Assembly (NCBI RefSeq): GCF_025947225.1
Contig: NZ_CP110005.1
Coordinates: forward strand, 1,054,001 to 1,118,000
Origin: Flavobacterium sp. N2270
GTDB lineage: Bacteria > Bacteroidota > Bacteroidia > Flavobacteriales > Flavobacteriaceae
Direction of reading: 5' to 3'
Length of the DNA stretch: 64,000 nt
The position numbers and the translations under genes are program-made. Below the pieces are notes generated by a model. That model saw only the letters and a list, made by a program, of their open reading frames with translations. It searched no databases and was not told where the DNA came from. Shown in pieces: positions 1-8,864 of this stretch. How positions within the stretch are numbered: the first letter of the stretch is position 1; each line of letters opens with the position of its first letter.

Positions 1-363
1 GCTAGGGTATTTTTTCTTAATTTCTATCAAGAATTTTTCGGCATGAAGGCGTGATTTATAATTCCCTACGAATACTTTATATGTAGGGTTTGAATAGATA
101 ATTGTGCCTTCTATATCCTTAAAGTCACGCTTAAATTCCGAAAGTTTCTTCTTAGATTCTTCTCCAGACCCATAAAATATTTGAATTTTATAATTATCAA
201 TTATTGATAAGTTGTTGTTTATTTTTTGCTTTTCTTTTAATAAAGTTTGAAATTTTACATCTTGTTCAACCGAAGTTTTTAAATCTTGACTAAAACTTTT
301 TGTACATAACAATAAGAATATGAAACTGATAAGTAAAATTGGTTTATGGGCTAAATTTCTCAT
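1..363 (-). CDS. SPOR-domain protein, C-terminus cut by window edge
   Basis: Reading leftward from the ATG at 361-363 gives 121 residues with no stop before the window edge. The first 25 or so residues form a signal peptide (MRNLAHK, hydrophobic core, then SFSQ). Residues 57-120 look like a SPOR repeat: YKIQIFYGSG, a lysine-rich helix, a central strand, then YKVFVGNYKSRLHAE, the typical second half. SPOR domains bind denuded septal peptidoglycan in the periplasm; in Flavobacteria short secreted SPOR proteins of this size are common. It is divergent from the act operon, so the region 364-580 should carry promoters for both. The true C-terminus lies outside the window, probably only a few residues further on. 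The role in division or wall remodelling is inferred. Confidence 0.75.
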   Translation of the reverse strand, partial: MRNLAHKPILLISFIFLLLCTKSFSQDLKTSVEQDVKFQTLLKEKQKINNNLSIIDNYKIQIFYGSGEESKKKLSEFKRDFKDIEGTIIYSNPTYKVFVGNYKSRLHAEKFLIEIKKKYPS

Positions 364-487
364 AATGAATTATATTTAAAACAAAAATACAACTAAAAAT
401 AGAAATCAAAACCCATGAAATTATTTAGAATAAATATAAATTACATTTTAAGATAATATTAAGGTTTTTTGAATAGTTCGAATATTG

Positions 488-495
488 TATTTTTG
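488..495 (+). promoter_or_regulatory. Probable -7 box of the act-cox operon
   Basis: TATTTTTG fits the Bacteroidetes sigma-ABfrM -7 consensus TAnnTTTG. A TTTG at 468-471 is a possible -33 element, with slightly short spacing. The leader to the first ATG is about 80 bases. The match is to a short AT-rich motif, so chance occurrence is possible. Confidence 0.5.
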
Positions 496-580
496 TCGGA
501 GTTTAAAATTTTAGTACGGTGTTTTATATAGTTATTTATACTAATATCGTACCAATTTTGTCGATAATCATTAATTAAAT

Positions 581-1891
581 ATGAAAAAGGTGGGTAACCA
601 TAATTCGTTTTCAAGGATTTTCTTCAGTTTAGCTTTATTGCTATCTTTTTCTTTATCTGTGTATTCTCAAGATACTGCTGAAGAAGCGGCAGTTCCTGCT
701 TCAGTAGGTGCGGATGCGGCAAAGGGTAAAGAGTTGTTTAATGCTAATTGTGCAGCTTGTCATAAATTAGATGCAAAAGCAACGGGGCCTGCGCTTCGTG
801 GTGTTGCAGATAAGTATGATAAAGAATGGTTGTATAAATGGGTAAAAAACAGTAGTGACCTTATAAAGTCAGGAGATGCTCAGGCTATAAAAGTTTTTGA
901 AGAAAATGGAAAAGTGCCAATGACGGCATTTCCTCAATTGTCAAATGCTGACATTGATAATATTTTAGCTTACACTTCTGAAGTTGCTCCTGCGCCTGCT
1001 GGACCTGTTCCTGGTGTTGAAAATGCTACAGTTAATACAGATTCTGGAATTTCAAACAATGTGATATTAGGAGCGCTTTCGTTAGTGTTGTTGATGTTGG
1101 TTGTAATGTTGTTTTTGGTTAGAAATGTTTTGACTAAAATAGCTAGTTCTAATGGTATTGAGGTTGCTTCGAAAGAAAAATCTTTACCTTTGTGGAAAGC
1201 ATATGCTAAAAATCAATTTTTGGTTTTAGTTACCGCAATTTTGTTTTTATTAATGTCTGCATATTTTGCTTACGGGTACTTAATGCAAGTAGGGGTGGAT
1301 CAAGATTATGAACCAGTTCAGCCAATTCATTATTCTCACAGAATACATGCAGGTGATAACGAGATTGACTGTAAATACTGTCACTCTGCTGCTAGAGTTG
1401 GTAAGCATTCTAATATTCCTTCTTTAAATGTGTGTATGAATTGTCATAAAAACATTGGTGAGGTTGCTCCTGAAACTTTGGCTGAAGGAAATGAGTTTGG
1501 TGTAGATTATAATGCTGAAATTCAAAAGTTGTATGATGCGGTAGGTTGGGATAAATCAACACAAAAATATACTGGGAAAACTACTCCTGTTAAATGGGTT
1601 AGAATTCATAATTTACCAGATTTTGTTTACTTTAATCATTCGCAACACGTAACTGTCGCAGGTGTAGAGTGTCAAACTTGTCATGGTCCTGTTGAAGAGA
1701 TGGAAATTATGAAGCAGCATTCTCCATTAACAATGGGTTGGTGTGTTAACTGTCACAGAGAAACAAATGTGAAAGTTGAAGATAATGAGTACTATAAAAA
1801 AGTACACGAAGAGCTTTCTAAAAAATATGGTGTTAGTAGTCTAACTGCAGCGCAAATGGGAGGTTTAGAATGTGGTAAATGCCACTATTAA
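581..1891 (+). CDS. actA: Alternative complex III subunit ActA, multiheme cytochrome c with extra N-terminal cytochrome domain
   Basis: ActA is the haem-rich electron-transfer subunit of alternative complex III, which oxidises menaquinol and passes electrons to the oxidase. The 436-residue product has a signal peptide ending near SQ30, then a class I cytochrome c domain with CAACH at 57-61 and a likely axial Met in VPMTAF near 114. Two membrane helices follow at about 160-182 and 212-233. The second half carries five more haem sites: CKYCH 264, CMNCH 285, CQTCH 364, CVNCH 388 and CGKCH 431, the pentahaem ActA core. The gene opens the operon, 33 bases before actB. The monohaem domain plus pentahaem fusion gives six haem sites in all. 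Assignment rests on haem pattern and operon order. Confidence 0.92.
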   Translation: MKKVGNHNSFSRIFFSLALLLSFSLSVYSQDTAEEAAVPASVGADAAKGKELFNANCAACHKLDAKATGPALRGVADKYDKEWLYKWVKNSSDLIKSGDAQAIKVFEENGKVPMTAFPQLSNADIDNILAYTSEVAPAPAGPVPGVENATVNTDSGISNNVILGALSLVLLMLVVMLFLVRNVLTKIASSNGIEVASKEKSLPLWKAYAKNQFLVLVTAILFLLMSAYFAYGYLMQVGVDQDYEPVQPIHYSHRIHAGDNEIDCKYCHSAARVGKHSNIPSLNVCMNCHKNIGEVAPETLAEGNEFGVDYNAEIQKLYDAVGWDKSTQKYTGKTTPVKWVRIHNLPDFVYFNHSQHVTVAGVECQTCHGPVEEMEIMKQHSPLTMGWCVNCHRETNVKVEDNEYYKKVHEELSKKYGVSSLTAAQMGGLECGKCHY

Positions 1892-1924
1892 TAATAAATT
1901 AAGAAGTTAATATCTATATATAAT

Positions 1925-4900
1925 ATGGCATCAAACAAAAAATACTGGAAAAGTGTTGAAGAGCTAAACGAAAATAGCTCTATTGTTGAGACGCTAAGAA
2001 ACAATGAGTTTGTTGAGCAAATTCCTGTAGATGAGTTTTTAGGAGATAAGGATTCACTTGCAAATGCATCAACTTCTCGTCGTGACTTTTTGAAATATGT
2101 TGGATTTAGTACTGCTGCTGCTTCGTTGGCTGCTTGTGAAGGTCCAGTTGTAAAATCGATTCCTTATGTAGTGCAACCAGAAGAGGTAATTCCTGGTGTT
2201 GCAGATTATTATGCAACAACTATTGCAGATGGTTTTGATTTTGCTAACATTTTAATTAAGACTCGCGAAGGTCGTCCAATTAAAGTTGAAAATAATAAAT
2301 TAGAAGGAGCAATTTCTGGTGCAAATGCAAGAGTTCATGCTTCTGTACTTTCATTATATGATAGCTTACGTTTAAAGCAATCTAAAATTGCAGGTAAAGA
2401 CGCTGCTTGGTCAGAAGTTACTTCTAAAATAAAATCTTCATTAGAAGATGCAAAAGCTAAAGGTGGAAATGTAGTGTTATTAACTAATACTATGGCAAGT
2501 CCATCTACTGATGCGTTGATTGCTGATTTAATTGCTAAATATCCAACTGTTAAACAAGTAGTTTATGATGCGGTTTCAGAATCAAATGCTTTAGATGCTT
2601 TTCAATCTGTTTATGGAGTTAGAGGTTTAGCTGATTATGATTTTTCAAAATCAGATGTAATCGTATCTGTTGGTGCTGATATCTTAGGAGATTGGCAAGG
2701 AGGTGGATTTGATGCTTCTTATGCAAAAGGACGTGTGCCTAAGCAAGGTAAAATGTCAAAGCATATTCAAATTGAGGCAAACATGTCTTTAGCTGGTGCT
2801 AATGCTGATAAAAGAATTCCTTTAAATGTAGCAGAGCAAAAAATTGCTTTAGCAGACATATACAATGCTGTTTTTAATGGGTCAACTCCAAAGAATGCTG
2901 AAGTTGCTAAAGCGGCTAAACAATTAAGTGCTGCTGGTGCAAAAGGGGTTGTGGTTACTGGTTTAGATGATAAAGATGCTCAATTATTAGTTTTAGCTAT
3001 CAATGCTAAGATTTCTTCTGAGGCATTTAATCCTTCTTCTGCTCGTTTAACTAGAAAGGGAGATGCAAAAGCAGTTGCTCAATTAGTAGCTGATATGAAT
3101 GCTGGTTCTGTTCATACTTTAATTATGAGTGGTGTTAATCCAGTTTATACGTTAGCTAATTCAAAAGAATTTTTAGCAGGACTTAAAAAAGTGAAACTTT
3201 CTGTTGCTTTCTCTATGAAGGAAGATGAAACAGCTAGTGTAACAACTATTGCTGCTGCAGCACCACATTATTTAGAGTCTTGGGGAGATGTATCTCTTTC
3301 AAGAGGACATTATAGTGTTATGCAACCAACAATTCGTCCATTATTTGATACAAAACAATTTCAAGAAGTTTTATTGTCATTAAATGAAAATGCTACTTCT
3401 TATCACGATTATTTAAAAGGTTTTGCTGCAAGTCAGTTAAATGGTAAATCATGGAATCAAACGGTTCATGATGGTTTTTCTGTTGCTGAAGTTGCACCAT
3501 TGTCTGCAAGTGTTTTAGAAGCTTCTGCTTCTGCTTCAAAATTAGCTTCTTCAAAATCTACTGGTCTTGATTTAGTATTGTATACTAAAACTGGGATGGG
3601 TGATGGTCAACAAGCAAATAATCCTTGGTTACAAGAATTTCCAGATCCTATCACAAGAGTTTCTTGGGATAATTATGTTACAGTTTCTAAAGCTGATGCT
3701 GAAAAATTAGGATTAGAAAACTGGAATGTTGCTAATGGAGGTTTAAATGGTAGTTATGTAACTTTAAAAGTTGGAAATGCAACTTTAAGTAATGTACCAG
3801 TTATCATTCAGCCTGGTCAAGCAAAAGGTGCTGTTGGTTTAGCTTTTGGTTACGGTAAAACAGCTTCAATGAAACAAGAAATGCAAGTAGGTGTTAATGC
3901 ATATGCTTTATACGCTAACTTAAATGCAAATCAAACTGTTTCGATTGCTAAAGAAGATGGTGAACATGAATTTGCTTGTGTTCAATTACAAAAGACATTA
4001 ATGGGTAGAGGTGATATTATCAAAGAAACTACCTTAGAAATATTTAATTCTAAAGATGCTGCTGTTTGGAATCCAGTTCCTATGGTTTCTTTAGATCATA
4101 AAGATACTCCTGCTACAGAAGTTGATTTATGGACTTCATTTGACAGGTCTACAGGTCATCATTTCAATTTATCAATTGATTTGAATGCTTGTACTGGATG
4201 TGGAGCTTGTGTTATTGCATGTCATGCAGAAAACAATGTTCCTGTTGTTGGTAAAGATGAAGTAAGAAGAAGTAGAGATATGCACTGGTTGCGTATTGAT
4301 AGATACTATTCTTCTCAAGATACTTTTGATGGAGATAACAAACTTAAAGGAGGAACTTCAGGTCTTATAAACTCTGTAAGTACTTTGTCTGCAATGGAAG
4401 ATCCTGCAGAAAATCCTCAAGTGGCTTTCCAGCCAGTAATGTGTCAACACTGTAATCACGCTCCATGTGAGACAGTTTGTCCTGTTGCTGCTACATCTCA
4501 TGGTAGAGAAGGTCAAAACCATATGGCATACAATCGTTGTGTAGGTACTCGTTACTGTGCAAACAACTGTCCATATAAAGTAAGAAGATTCAACTGGTTC
4601 TTATACAATAAAAACAGCGAATTTGATTATCATATGAATGATGATTTAGGACGTATGGTATTAAACCCAGATGTTAATGTTCGTTCACGTGGAGTTATGG
4701 AGAAATGTTCTATGTGTATCCAGATGACTCAATCTGTTAAGTTAAACGCTAAGCGTGAAGGTAGATTAGTTAAAGATGGTGAATTCCAAACAGCTTGTTC
4801 TGCAGCTTGTTCAAGTGGGGCAATGATTTTTGGAGACGTAAATGATAAAGATAGTCAAGTAGCTACTTTAGTAGAAGATGACCGAATGTATCATTTATTA

Positions 4901-4960
4901 GAACACATTGGTACAAAACCAAATGTATTCTACCATGTTAAAGTTAGAAACGATAAATAA
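1925..4960 (+). CDS. actB: Alternative complex III subunit ActB, TAT-variant molybdopterin oxidoreductase-like iron-sulfur protein
   Basis: ActB joins a molybdopterin-oxidoreductase-like domain, which in this family lacks cofactor, to a ferredoxin-like domain with iron-sulfur clusters that wire quinol oxidation to ActA. The 1011-residue protein begins with the Bacteroidetes variant TAT signal: a YWKSVEEL segment near residue 7, then SRRDFLK at 51-57, then a small-residue helix ending in LAAC (C71), so lipid attachment is possible. Four cysteine groups lie in the last quarter: CTGCGACVIAC near 755, CQHCNHAPCETVCP near 840, CVGTRYCANNCP near 873, and CSMC near 928 with CSAAC near 960. This is the NrfC/PsrB-type ferredoxin arrangement. 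It is followed 28 bases later by actC. Confidence 0.95.
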   Translation: MASNKKYWKSVEELNENSSIVETLRNNEFVEQIPVDEFLGDKDSLANASTSRRDFLKYVGFSTAAASLAACEGPVVKSIPYVVQPEEVIPGVADYYATTIADGFDFANILIKTREGRPIKVENNKLEGAISGANARVHASVLSLYDSLRLKQSKIAGKDAAWSEVTSKIKSSLEDAKAKGGNVVLLTNTMASPSTDALIADLIAKYPTVKQVVYDAVSESNALDAFQSVYGVRGLADYDFSKSDVIVSVGADILGDWQGGGFDASYAKGRVPKQGKMSKHIQIEANMSLAGANADKRIPLNVAEQKIALADIYNAVFNGSTPKNAEVAKAAKQLSAAGAKGVVVTGLDDKDAQLLVLAINAKISSEAFNPSSARLTRKGDAKAVAQLVADMNAGSVHTLIMSGVNPVYTLANSKEFLAGLKKVKLSVAFSMKEDETASVTTIAAAAPHYLESWGDVSLSRGHYSVMQPTIRPLFDTKQFQEVLLSLNENATSYHDYLKGFAASQLNGKSWNQTVHDGFSVAEVAPLSASVLEASASASKLASSKSTGLDLVLYTKTGMGDGQQANNPWLQEFPDPITRVSWDNYVTVSKADAEKLGLENWNVANGGLNGSYVTLKVGNATLSNVPVIIQPGQAKGAVGLAFGYGKTASMKQEMQVGVNAYALYANLNANQTVSIAKEDGEHEFACVQLQKTLMGRGDIIKETTLEIFNSKDAAVWNPVPMVSLDHKDTPATEVDLWTSFDRSTGHHFNLSIDLNACTGCGACVIACHAENNVPVVGKDEVRRSRDMHWLRIDRYYSSQDTFDGDNKLKGGTSGLINSVSTLSAMEDPAENPQVAFQPVMCQHCNHAPCETVCPVAATSHGREGQNHMAYNRCVGTRYCANNCPYKVRRFNWFLYNKNSEFDYHMNDDLGRMVLNPDVNVRSRGVMEKCSMCIQMTQSVKLNAKREGRLVKDGEFQTACSAACSSGAMIFGDVNDKDSQVATLVEDDRMYHLLEHIGTKPNVFYHVKVRNDK

Positions 4961-4988
4961 TTATTAATTAAGAAACAAAATAAAGGAT

Positions 4989-6398
4989 ATGTCGTCTCAT
5001 TACGAAGCACCCATTAGAAAACCTTTAGTAGTAGGAAGTAAATCCTACCACGATGTTACTGTAGATGTTGCTGCACCTGTTGAAGGTAGAGCTAATAAAC
5101 AATGGTGGATTGTATTTTCAATCGCATTAGCAGCTTTCCTTTACGGATTAGGTTGTATGATATATACCGTATCTACAGGTATAGGAACTTGGGGATTAAA
5201 TAAAACAGTTGGTTGGGCTTGGGATATTACTAACTTCGTTTGGTGGGTTGGTATTGGTCATGCCGGAACCTTAATTTCAGCAGTATTACTATTGTTCCGT
5301 CAAAAATGGAGAATGGCTATTAACCGTTCTGCAGAAGCTATGACGATTTTTTCTGTAATGCAAGCTGGTTTGTTCCCTATTATTCACATGGGACGTCCAT
5401 GGTTAGGATATTGGGTATTACCTATTCCAAATCAATTTGGTTCATTATGGGTTAATTTTAACTCTCCATTACTTTGGGACGTATTTGCAATTTCAACGTA
5501 TTTATCAGTATCATTAGTTTTCTGGTGGACTGGTTTATTACCTGACTTTGCAATGCTTAGAGATAGAGCGATAACTCCTTTCACAAAAAGAGTATACTCA
5601 ATTTTATCTTTCGGATGGAGTGGTAGAGCAAAAGATTGGCAACGTTTTGAAGAAGTATCATTGGTGTTAGCTGGTTTGGCTACTCCTCTTGTACTTTCTG
5701 TACACACAATTGTATCTTTTGACTTTGCAACTTCTGTTATTCCAGGTTGGCACACAACAATTCTTCCTCCTTATTTCGTAGCAGGAGCTATTTTCTCTGG
5801 ATTTGCAATGGTAAATACATTGTTAATTATTATGAGAAAAGTATCTAACTTAGAAGACTATATTACAGTACAACACATCGAATTAATGAATATTGTAATC
5901 ATGATTACAGGTTCTATTGTTGGTTGTGCTTACATCACTGAGTTATTCATTGCATGGTACTCTGGAGTAGAATATGAACAATACGCATTCTTAAATAGAG
6001 CAACTGGTCCTTACTGGTGGTCTTACTGGTTAATGATGACTTGTAATGTTATTTCTCCACAAGTTATGTGGTTTAAGAAAATTAGAACAAGTATTATGGC
6101 TTCGTTTATTATCTCTATCGTTGTAAACGTGGGTATGTGGTTTGAGCGTTTCGTAATTATTGTAACATCTTTACATAGAGATTATTTACCATCATCTTGG
6201 ACTATGTTTCAACCAACATTTGTCGATGCAGGTATTTTTATAGGAACAATCGGATTCTTCTTTGTATTATTTTTATTATATTCTAGAAGTTTCCCTGTAA
6301 TTGCTCAAGCAGAGGTTAAAACCATTTTAAAATCTTCTGGAGATAATTATAAAAGAGAAAGAGAAGAAAACGGTCACAATCATTCAGATAATCATTAA
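4989..6398 (+). CDS. actC: Alternative complex III subunit ActC, NrfD/PsrC-type quinol-binding membrane protein
   Basis: This 469-residue polytopic protein is an NrfD/PsrC-like integral membrane subunit that binds quinol on the periplasmic side and docks with the ActB iron-sulfur domain. I count about ten hydrophobic helices starting near residue 40. The stretches WVGIGHAGTLIS and IIHMGRPW are typical of the NrfD family, where the His and Arg lie near the quinol site. Both termini are hydrophilic, and the C-terminus ends in a His-rich NGHNHSDNH. Spacing to actD is only four bases, so the two are probably translationally coupled. Family assignment is secure; the position of the quinol site follows from the family, not from this sequence. 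Confidence 0.93.
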   Translation: MSSHYEAPIRKPLVVGSKSYHDVTVDVAAPVEGRANKQWWIVFSIALAAFLYGLGCMIYTVSTGIGTWGLNKTVGWAWDITNFVWWVGIGHAGTLISAVLLLFRQKWRMAINRSAEAMTIFSVMQAGLFPIIHMGRPWLGYWVLPIPNQFGSLWVNFNSPLLWDVFAISTYLSVSLVFWWTGLLPDFAMLRDRAITPFTKRVYSILSFGWSGRAKDWQRFEEVSLVLAGLATPLVLSVHTIVSFDFATSVIPGWHTTILPPYFVAGAIFSGFAMVNTLLIIMRKVSNLEDYITVQHIELMNIVIMITGSIVGCAYITELFIAWYSGVEYEQYAFLNRATGPYWWSYWLMMTCNVISPQVMWFKKIRTSIMASFIISIVVNVGMWFERFVIIVTSLHRDYLPSSWTMFQPTFVDAGIFIGTIGFFFVLFLLYSRSFPVIAQAEVKTILKSSGDNYKREREENGHNHSDNH

Positions 6399-6402
6399 TA
6401 TC

Positions 6403-6927
6403 ATGAGTAATAAAGTTATACACGCTATATATAATGATGATGATGTTTTAATGGATGCTGTAAAGCAAACAAGAGCAGCTCATCATCATATCGAAGAGGT
6501 TTATACACCTTTTCCAGTACACGGATTAGATAAAGCTATGGGGTTAGCTCCAACGAGAATTGCAATTGCATCATTTATGTATGGTTTAGTTGGGATTTCA
6601 ATTGCAACTTTTATGATGAGTTTTATTATGATTCATGATTGGCCACAAGATATTGGTGGTAAACCAAGTTTTAGTTATTTAGAAAATATGCCGGCATTCG
6701 TGCCAATTATGTTTGAAATGACAGTTTTTTTTGCAGCCCATTTAATGGTAATTACTTTTTACATGAGAAGTAAGTTATGGCCATTTAAACAAGCTGAAAA
6801 TCCTGATGTAAGAACTACAGATGATCATTTTTTAATGGAAGTTGGAGTTCATGGAAACGAGGAAGAATTAATTTCTTTTTTCCATTCAACAGGTGCGGTA
6901 GAAGTTAAAGTAATCGAAAAGCATTAA
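6403..6927 (+). CDS. actD: Alternative complex III subunit ActD (DUF3341)
   Basis: ActD is a small DUF3341 membrane subunit of alternative complex III with no cofactor of its own. The 174-residue product has a soluble N-terminal region of about 60 residues (YNDDDVLMDAVKQ, then YTPFPVHGLDKAMG, the family signature), two membrane helices at roughly 62-82 and 103-125, and a soluble tail containing DDHFLMEVGVHG. It starts four bases after actC and ends nine bases before actE. The FPVHG motif and the position between actC and the monohaem actE make the call firm. Confidence 0.92.
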   Translation: MSNKVIHAIYNDDDVLMDAVKQTRAAHHHIEEVYTPFPVHGLDKAMGLAPTRIAIASFMYGLVGISIATFMMSFIMIHDWPQDIGGKPSFSYLENMPAFVPIMFEMTVFFAAHLMVITFYMRSKLWPFKQAENPDVRTTDDHFLMEVGVHGNEEELISFFHSTGAVEVKVIEKH

Positions 6928-6936
6928 TATCAAGAT

Positions 6937-7497
6937 ATGAAAAGCTTATATAAAATAGTAGGTGTATTAGGTTTGTCTTTCTTAGCAACTTCTTGCTTTG
7001 ATAAGTCGAAGCCAAACTACCAATTTTTCCCTAATATGTATGAATCAGTTGCATATGAAACTTATTCGGAATCAGAATCATTTAATTCTAAAAATGGTTT
7101 AAAAGGAAAAGAAGGTCAATTACCTGCAGAAGGTTCTGTTAAAAGAGGATTTGTTCCTTATGAAATTCCAAATACTCCGGAAGGTTACGCCCTTTCTAAA
7201 ACCATTACTAGTTCGCCTTTAGACAGTATTTCTAAAAACGAAGAGAAAGGTAAAGAATTGTTCAATATTTATTGTGCAATTTGTCATGGTGAGAAAGGTG
7301 ACGGAAAAGGGACTTTAGTTAAAAGAGAGAAGTTCTTAGGAGTTCCTAGCTATGCTGATAGAGAAATATCTAGTGGAAGTATATTTCACGTAGTTACTTA
7401 TGGATTAAATTCTATGGGTTCTCATGCAAATCAACTTTCTCAAGAGGAAAGATGGGTAGTTGCTGATTACGTTTTGAAATTGAAGTCTGAATTATAA
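6937..7497 (+). CDS. actE: Alternative complex III subunit ActE, lipid-anchored monohaem cytochrome c
   Basis: ActE is a monohaem cytochrome c of the complex. The N-terminus is a lipoprotein signal: MKSLYKIVG, a hydrophobic core, LATSC with the acylated Cys at 20. The single haem site CAICH is at 113-117 within GKELFNIYCAICHGEKGDGKG-type sequence typical of class I cytochromes, and a Met in GLNSMGSH near the C-terminus could be the distal ligand. Length is 186 residues. The region 30-95 is a linker with the EYANMY/PNMYESVAY-type motif seen in this family. The protein is expected on the periplasmic face of the inner membrane or in the supercomplex with the oxidase. Confidence 0.92.
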   Translation: MKSLYKIVGVLGLSFLATSCFDKSKPNYQFFPNMYESVAYETYSESESFNSKNGLKGKEGQLPAEGSVKRGFVPYEIPNTPEGYALSKTITSSPLDSISKNEEKGKELFNIYCAICHGEKGDGKGTLVKREKFLGVPSYADREISSGSIFHVVTYGLNSMGSHANQLSQEERWVVADYVLKLKSEL

Positions 7498-7527
7498 TTG
7501 TAAAACACTTTTTTGAAAATCATTGAT

Positions 7528-8844
7528 ATGTATACATTTTCAAGTAAATTAAAAACTTTTTCTTTTATCCTTATGATTGTAGGGTTAATTGGTATTGGGG
7601 TTGGCTTTATGAATGCTCCAAAAACTATTGAAGAAGTTGAACAGATAGTAAACGCTGAACATGGACATGATGCTCATGCAGAAACAACAATCCATCATGA
7701 TGCTGATTCTCACGATGCACATGCAGATGCAGAACACAAAGAACATTTAGAGCATGTATTACATCAATTGCAAAATAAGCCTTGGGCTGCTTTTTATGTT
7801 GCTTGTATTTTCTTTATGTTGCTTTCTTTAGGGGTTTTAGCTTTTTATGCTATTCAATATGTTGCGCAGGCAGGTTGGTCTCCAGTTCTTTTTAGGGTAA
7901 TGGAAGGTATTACAAGTTATTTGTTACCAGGTTCTATTATTTTCTTTTTAGTTTTAGTATTATCGGGTATGCATTTTAATCATTTATTTGTTTGGATGGA
8001 TGATGCGGTGGTTGCTAAAGATCATTTATTACAAGGTAAAGTAGGCTTTTTAAATGTTCCATTCTTTTTAATAAGAGCTGTTATATTTTTAGGGTTTTGG
8101 AATTTATATCGTTATTTTTCTAGAAAAAATTCTATTGCTCAAGATAATGCTATTGATAATTCATTCTTCAAAAAGAATTTTAATATCTCTGCGATGTTTT
8201 TAGTATTCTTTATTATTTCTGAATCTATGATGTCTTGGGATTGGATTATGTCTGTTGATCCTCATTGGTATAGTACTTTATTTGGATGGTATGTTTTTGC
8301 TAGTTTCTTTGTAAGCGGTATAACTACTATTGCATTAATTACTTTATACTTAAAGTCCAAAGGTTTGTTACCGGAGGTAAATACAAGTCATATCCATGAT
8401 TTAGCTAAATTCATGTTTGGAATTAGTATTTTCTGGACTTATTTATGGTTTTCTCAATTTATGTTAATTTGGTATTCAAATATTCCTGAAGAAGTTACTT
8501 ATTTTATAACTAGAATAGAAGATTATAATTTACCGTTTTTTGGAATGTTAGTTATGAACTTTATATTCCCATTGTTAATTTTAATCAATACTGATTTTAA
8601 ACGATTAACATGGATTATTGTAATGGCTGGTATTGTTATATTATTTGGTCATTATATTGATTTTTTCAATATGATTATGCCTGCAACGGTTGGTGATCAA
8701 TGGTTTATTGGTATTCCAGAAATTAGCTCATTATTTTTCTTCTTAGGGTTATTTATTTTTGTTGTATTTACTGCTTTAACTAAAGCGCCTCTTGTAGCAA
8801 AAAGAAACCCTTATATTGAAGAGAGCAAACATTTTCATTATTAA
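7528..8844 (+). CDS. actF: Alternative complex III subunit ActF, second NrfD-like quinone-binding subunit
   Basis: ActF is the second large membrane subunit, an NrfD-like paralogue of ActC. I place the start at ATG 7528 (438 residues); a TTG at 7513 would add five residues but is less likely. About ten membrane helices are visible. Between the first helix and the rest, at about residues 43-83, lies an unusual His/Asp/Glu-rich segment with eleven histidines in under forty residues, which could bind metal. The later helices carry family motifs such as ESMMSWDWIMSVDPHWYST and FGHYIDFFNMIMP. The gene is 30 bases after actE and 20 bases before coxB. Confidence 0.9.
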   Translation: MYTFSSKLKTFSFILMIVGLIGIGVGFMNAPKTIEEVEQIVNAEHGHDAHAETTIHHDADSHDAHADAEHKEHLEHVLHQLQNKPWAAFYVACIFFMLLSLGVLAFYAIQYVAQAGWSPVLFRVMEGITSYLLPGSIIFFLVLVLSGMHFNHLFVWMDDAVVAKDHLLQGKVGFLNVPFFLIRAVIFLGFWNLYRYFSRKNSIAQDNAIDNSFFKKNFNISAMFLVFFIISESMMSWDWIMSVDPHWYSTLFGWYVFASFFVSGITTIALITLYLKSKGLLPEVNTSHIHDLAKFMFGISIFWTYLWFSQFMLIWYSNIPEEVTYFITRIEDYNLPFFGMLVMNFIFPLLILINTDFKRLTWIIVMAGIVILFGHYIDFFNMIMPATVGDQWFIGIPEISSLFFFLGLFIFVVFTALTKAPLVAKRNPYIEESKHFHY

Positions 8845-8864
8845 TATTTAAAAGAAATAAACAA

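Noticed and set aside
5432-5755. 107-residue open frame antisense to actC
   Set aside because: It is a shadow of the actC coding pattern with no promoter or family resemblance.
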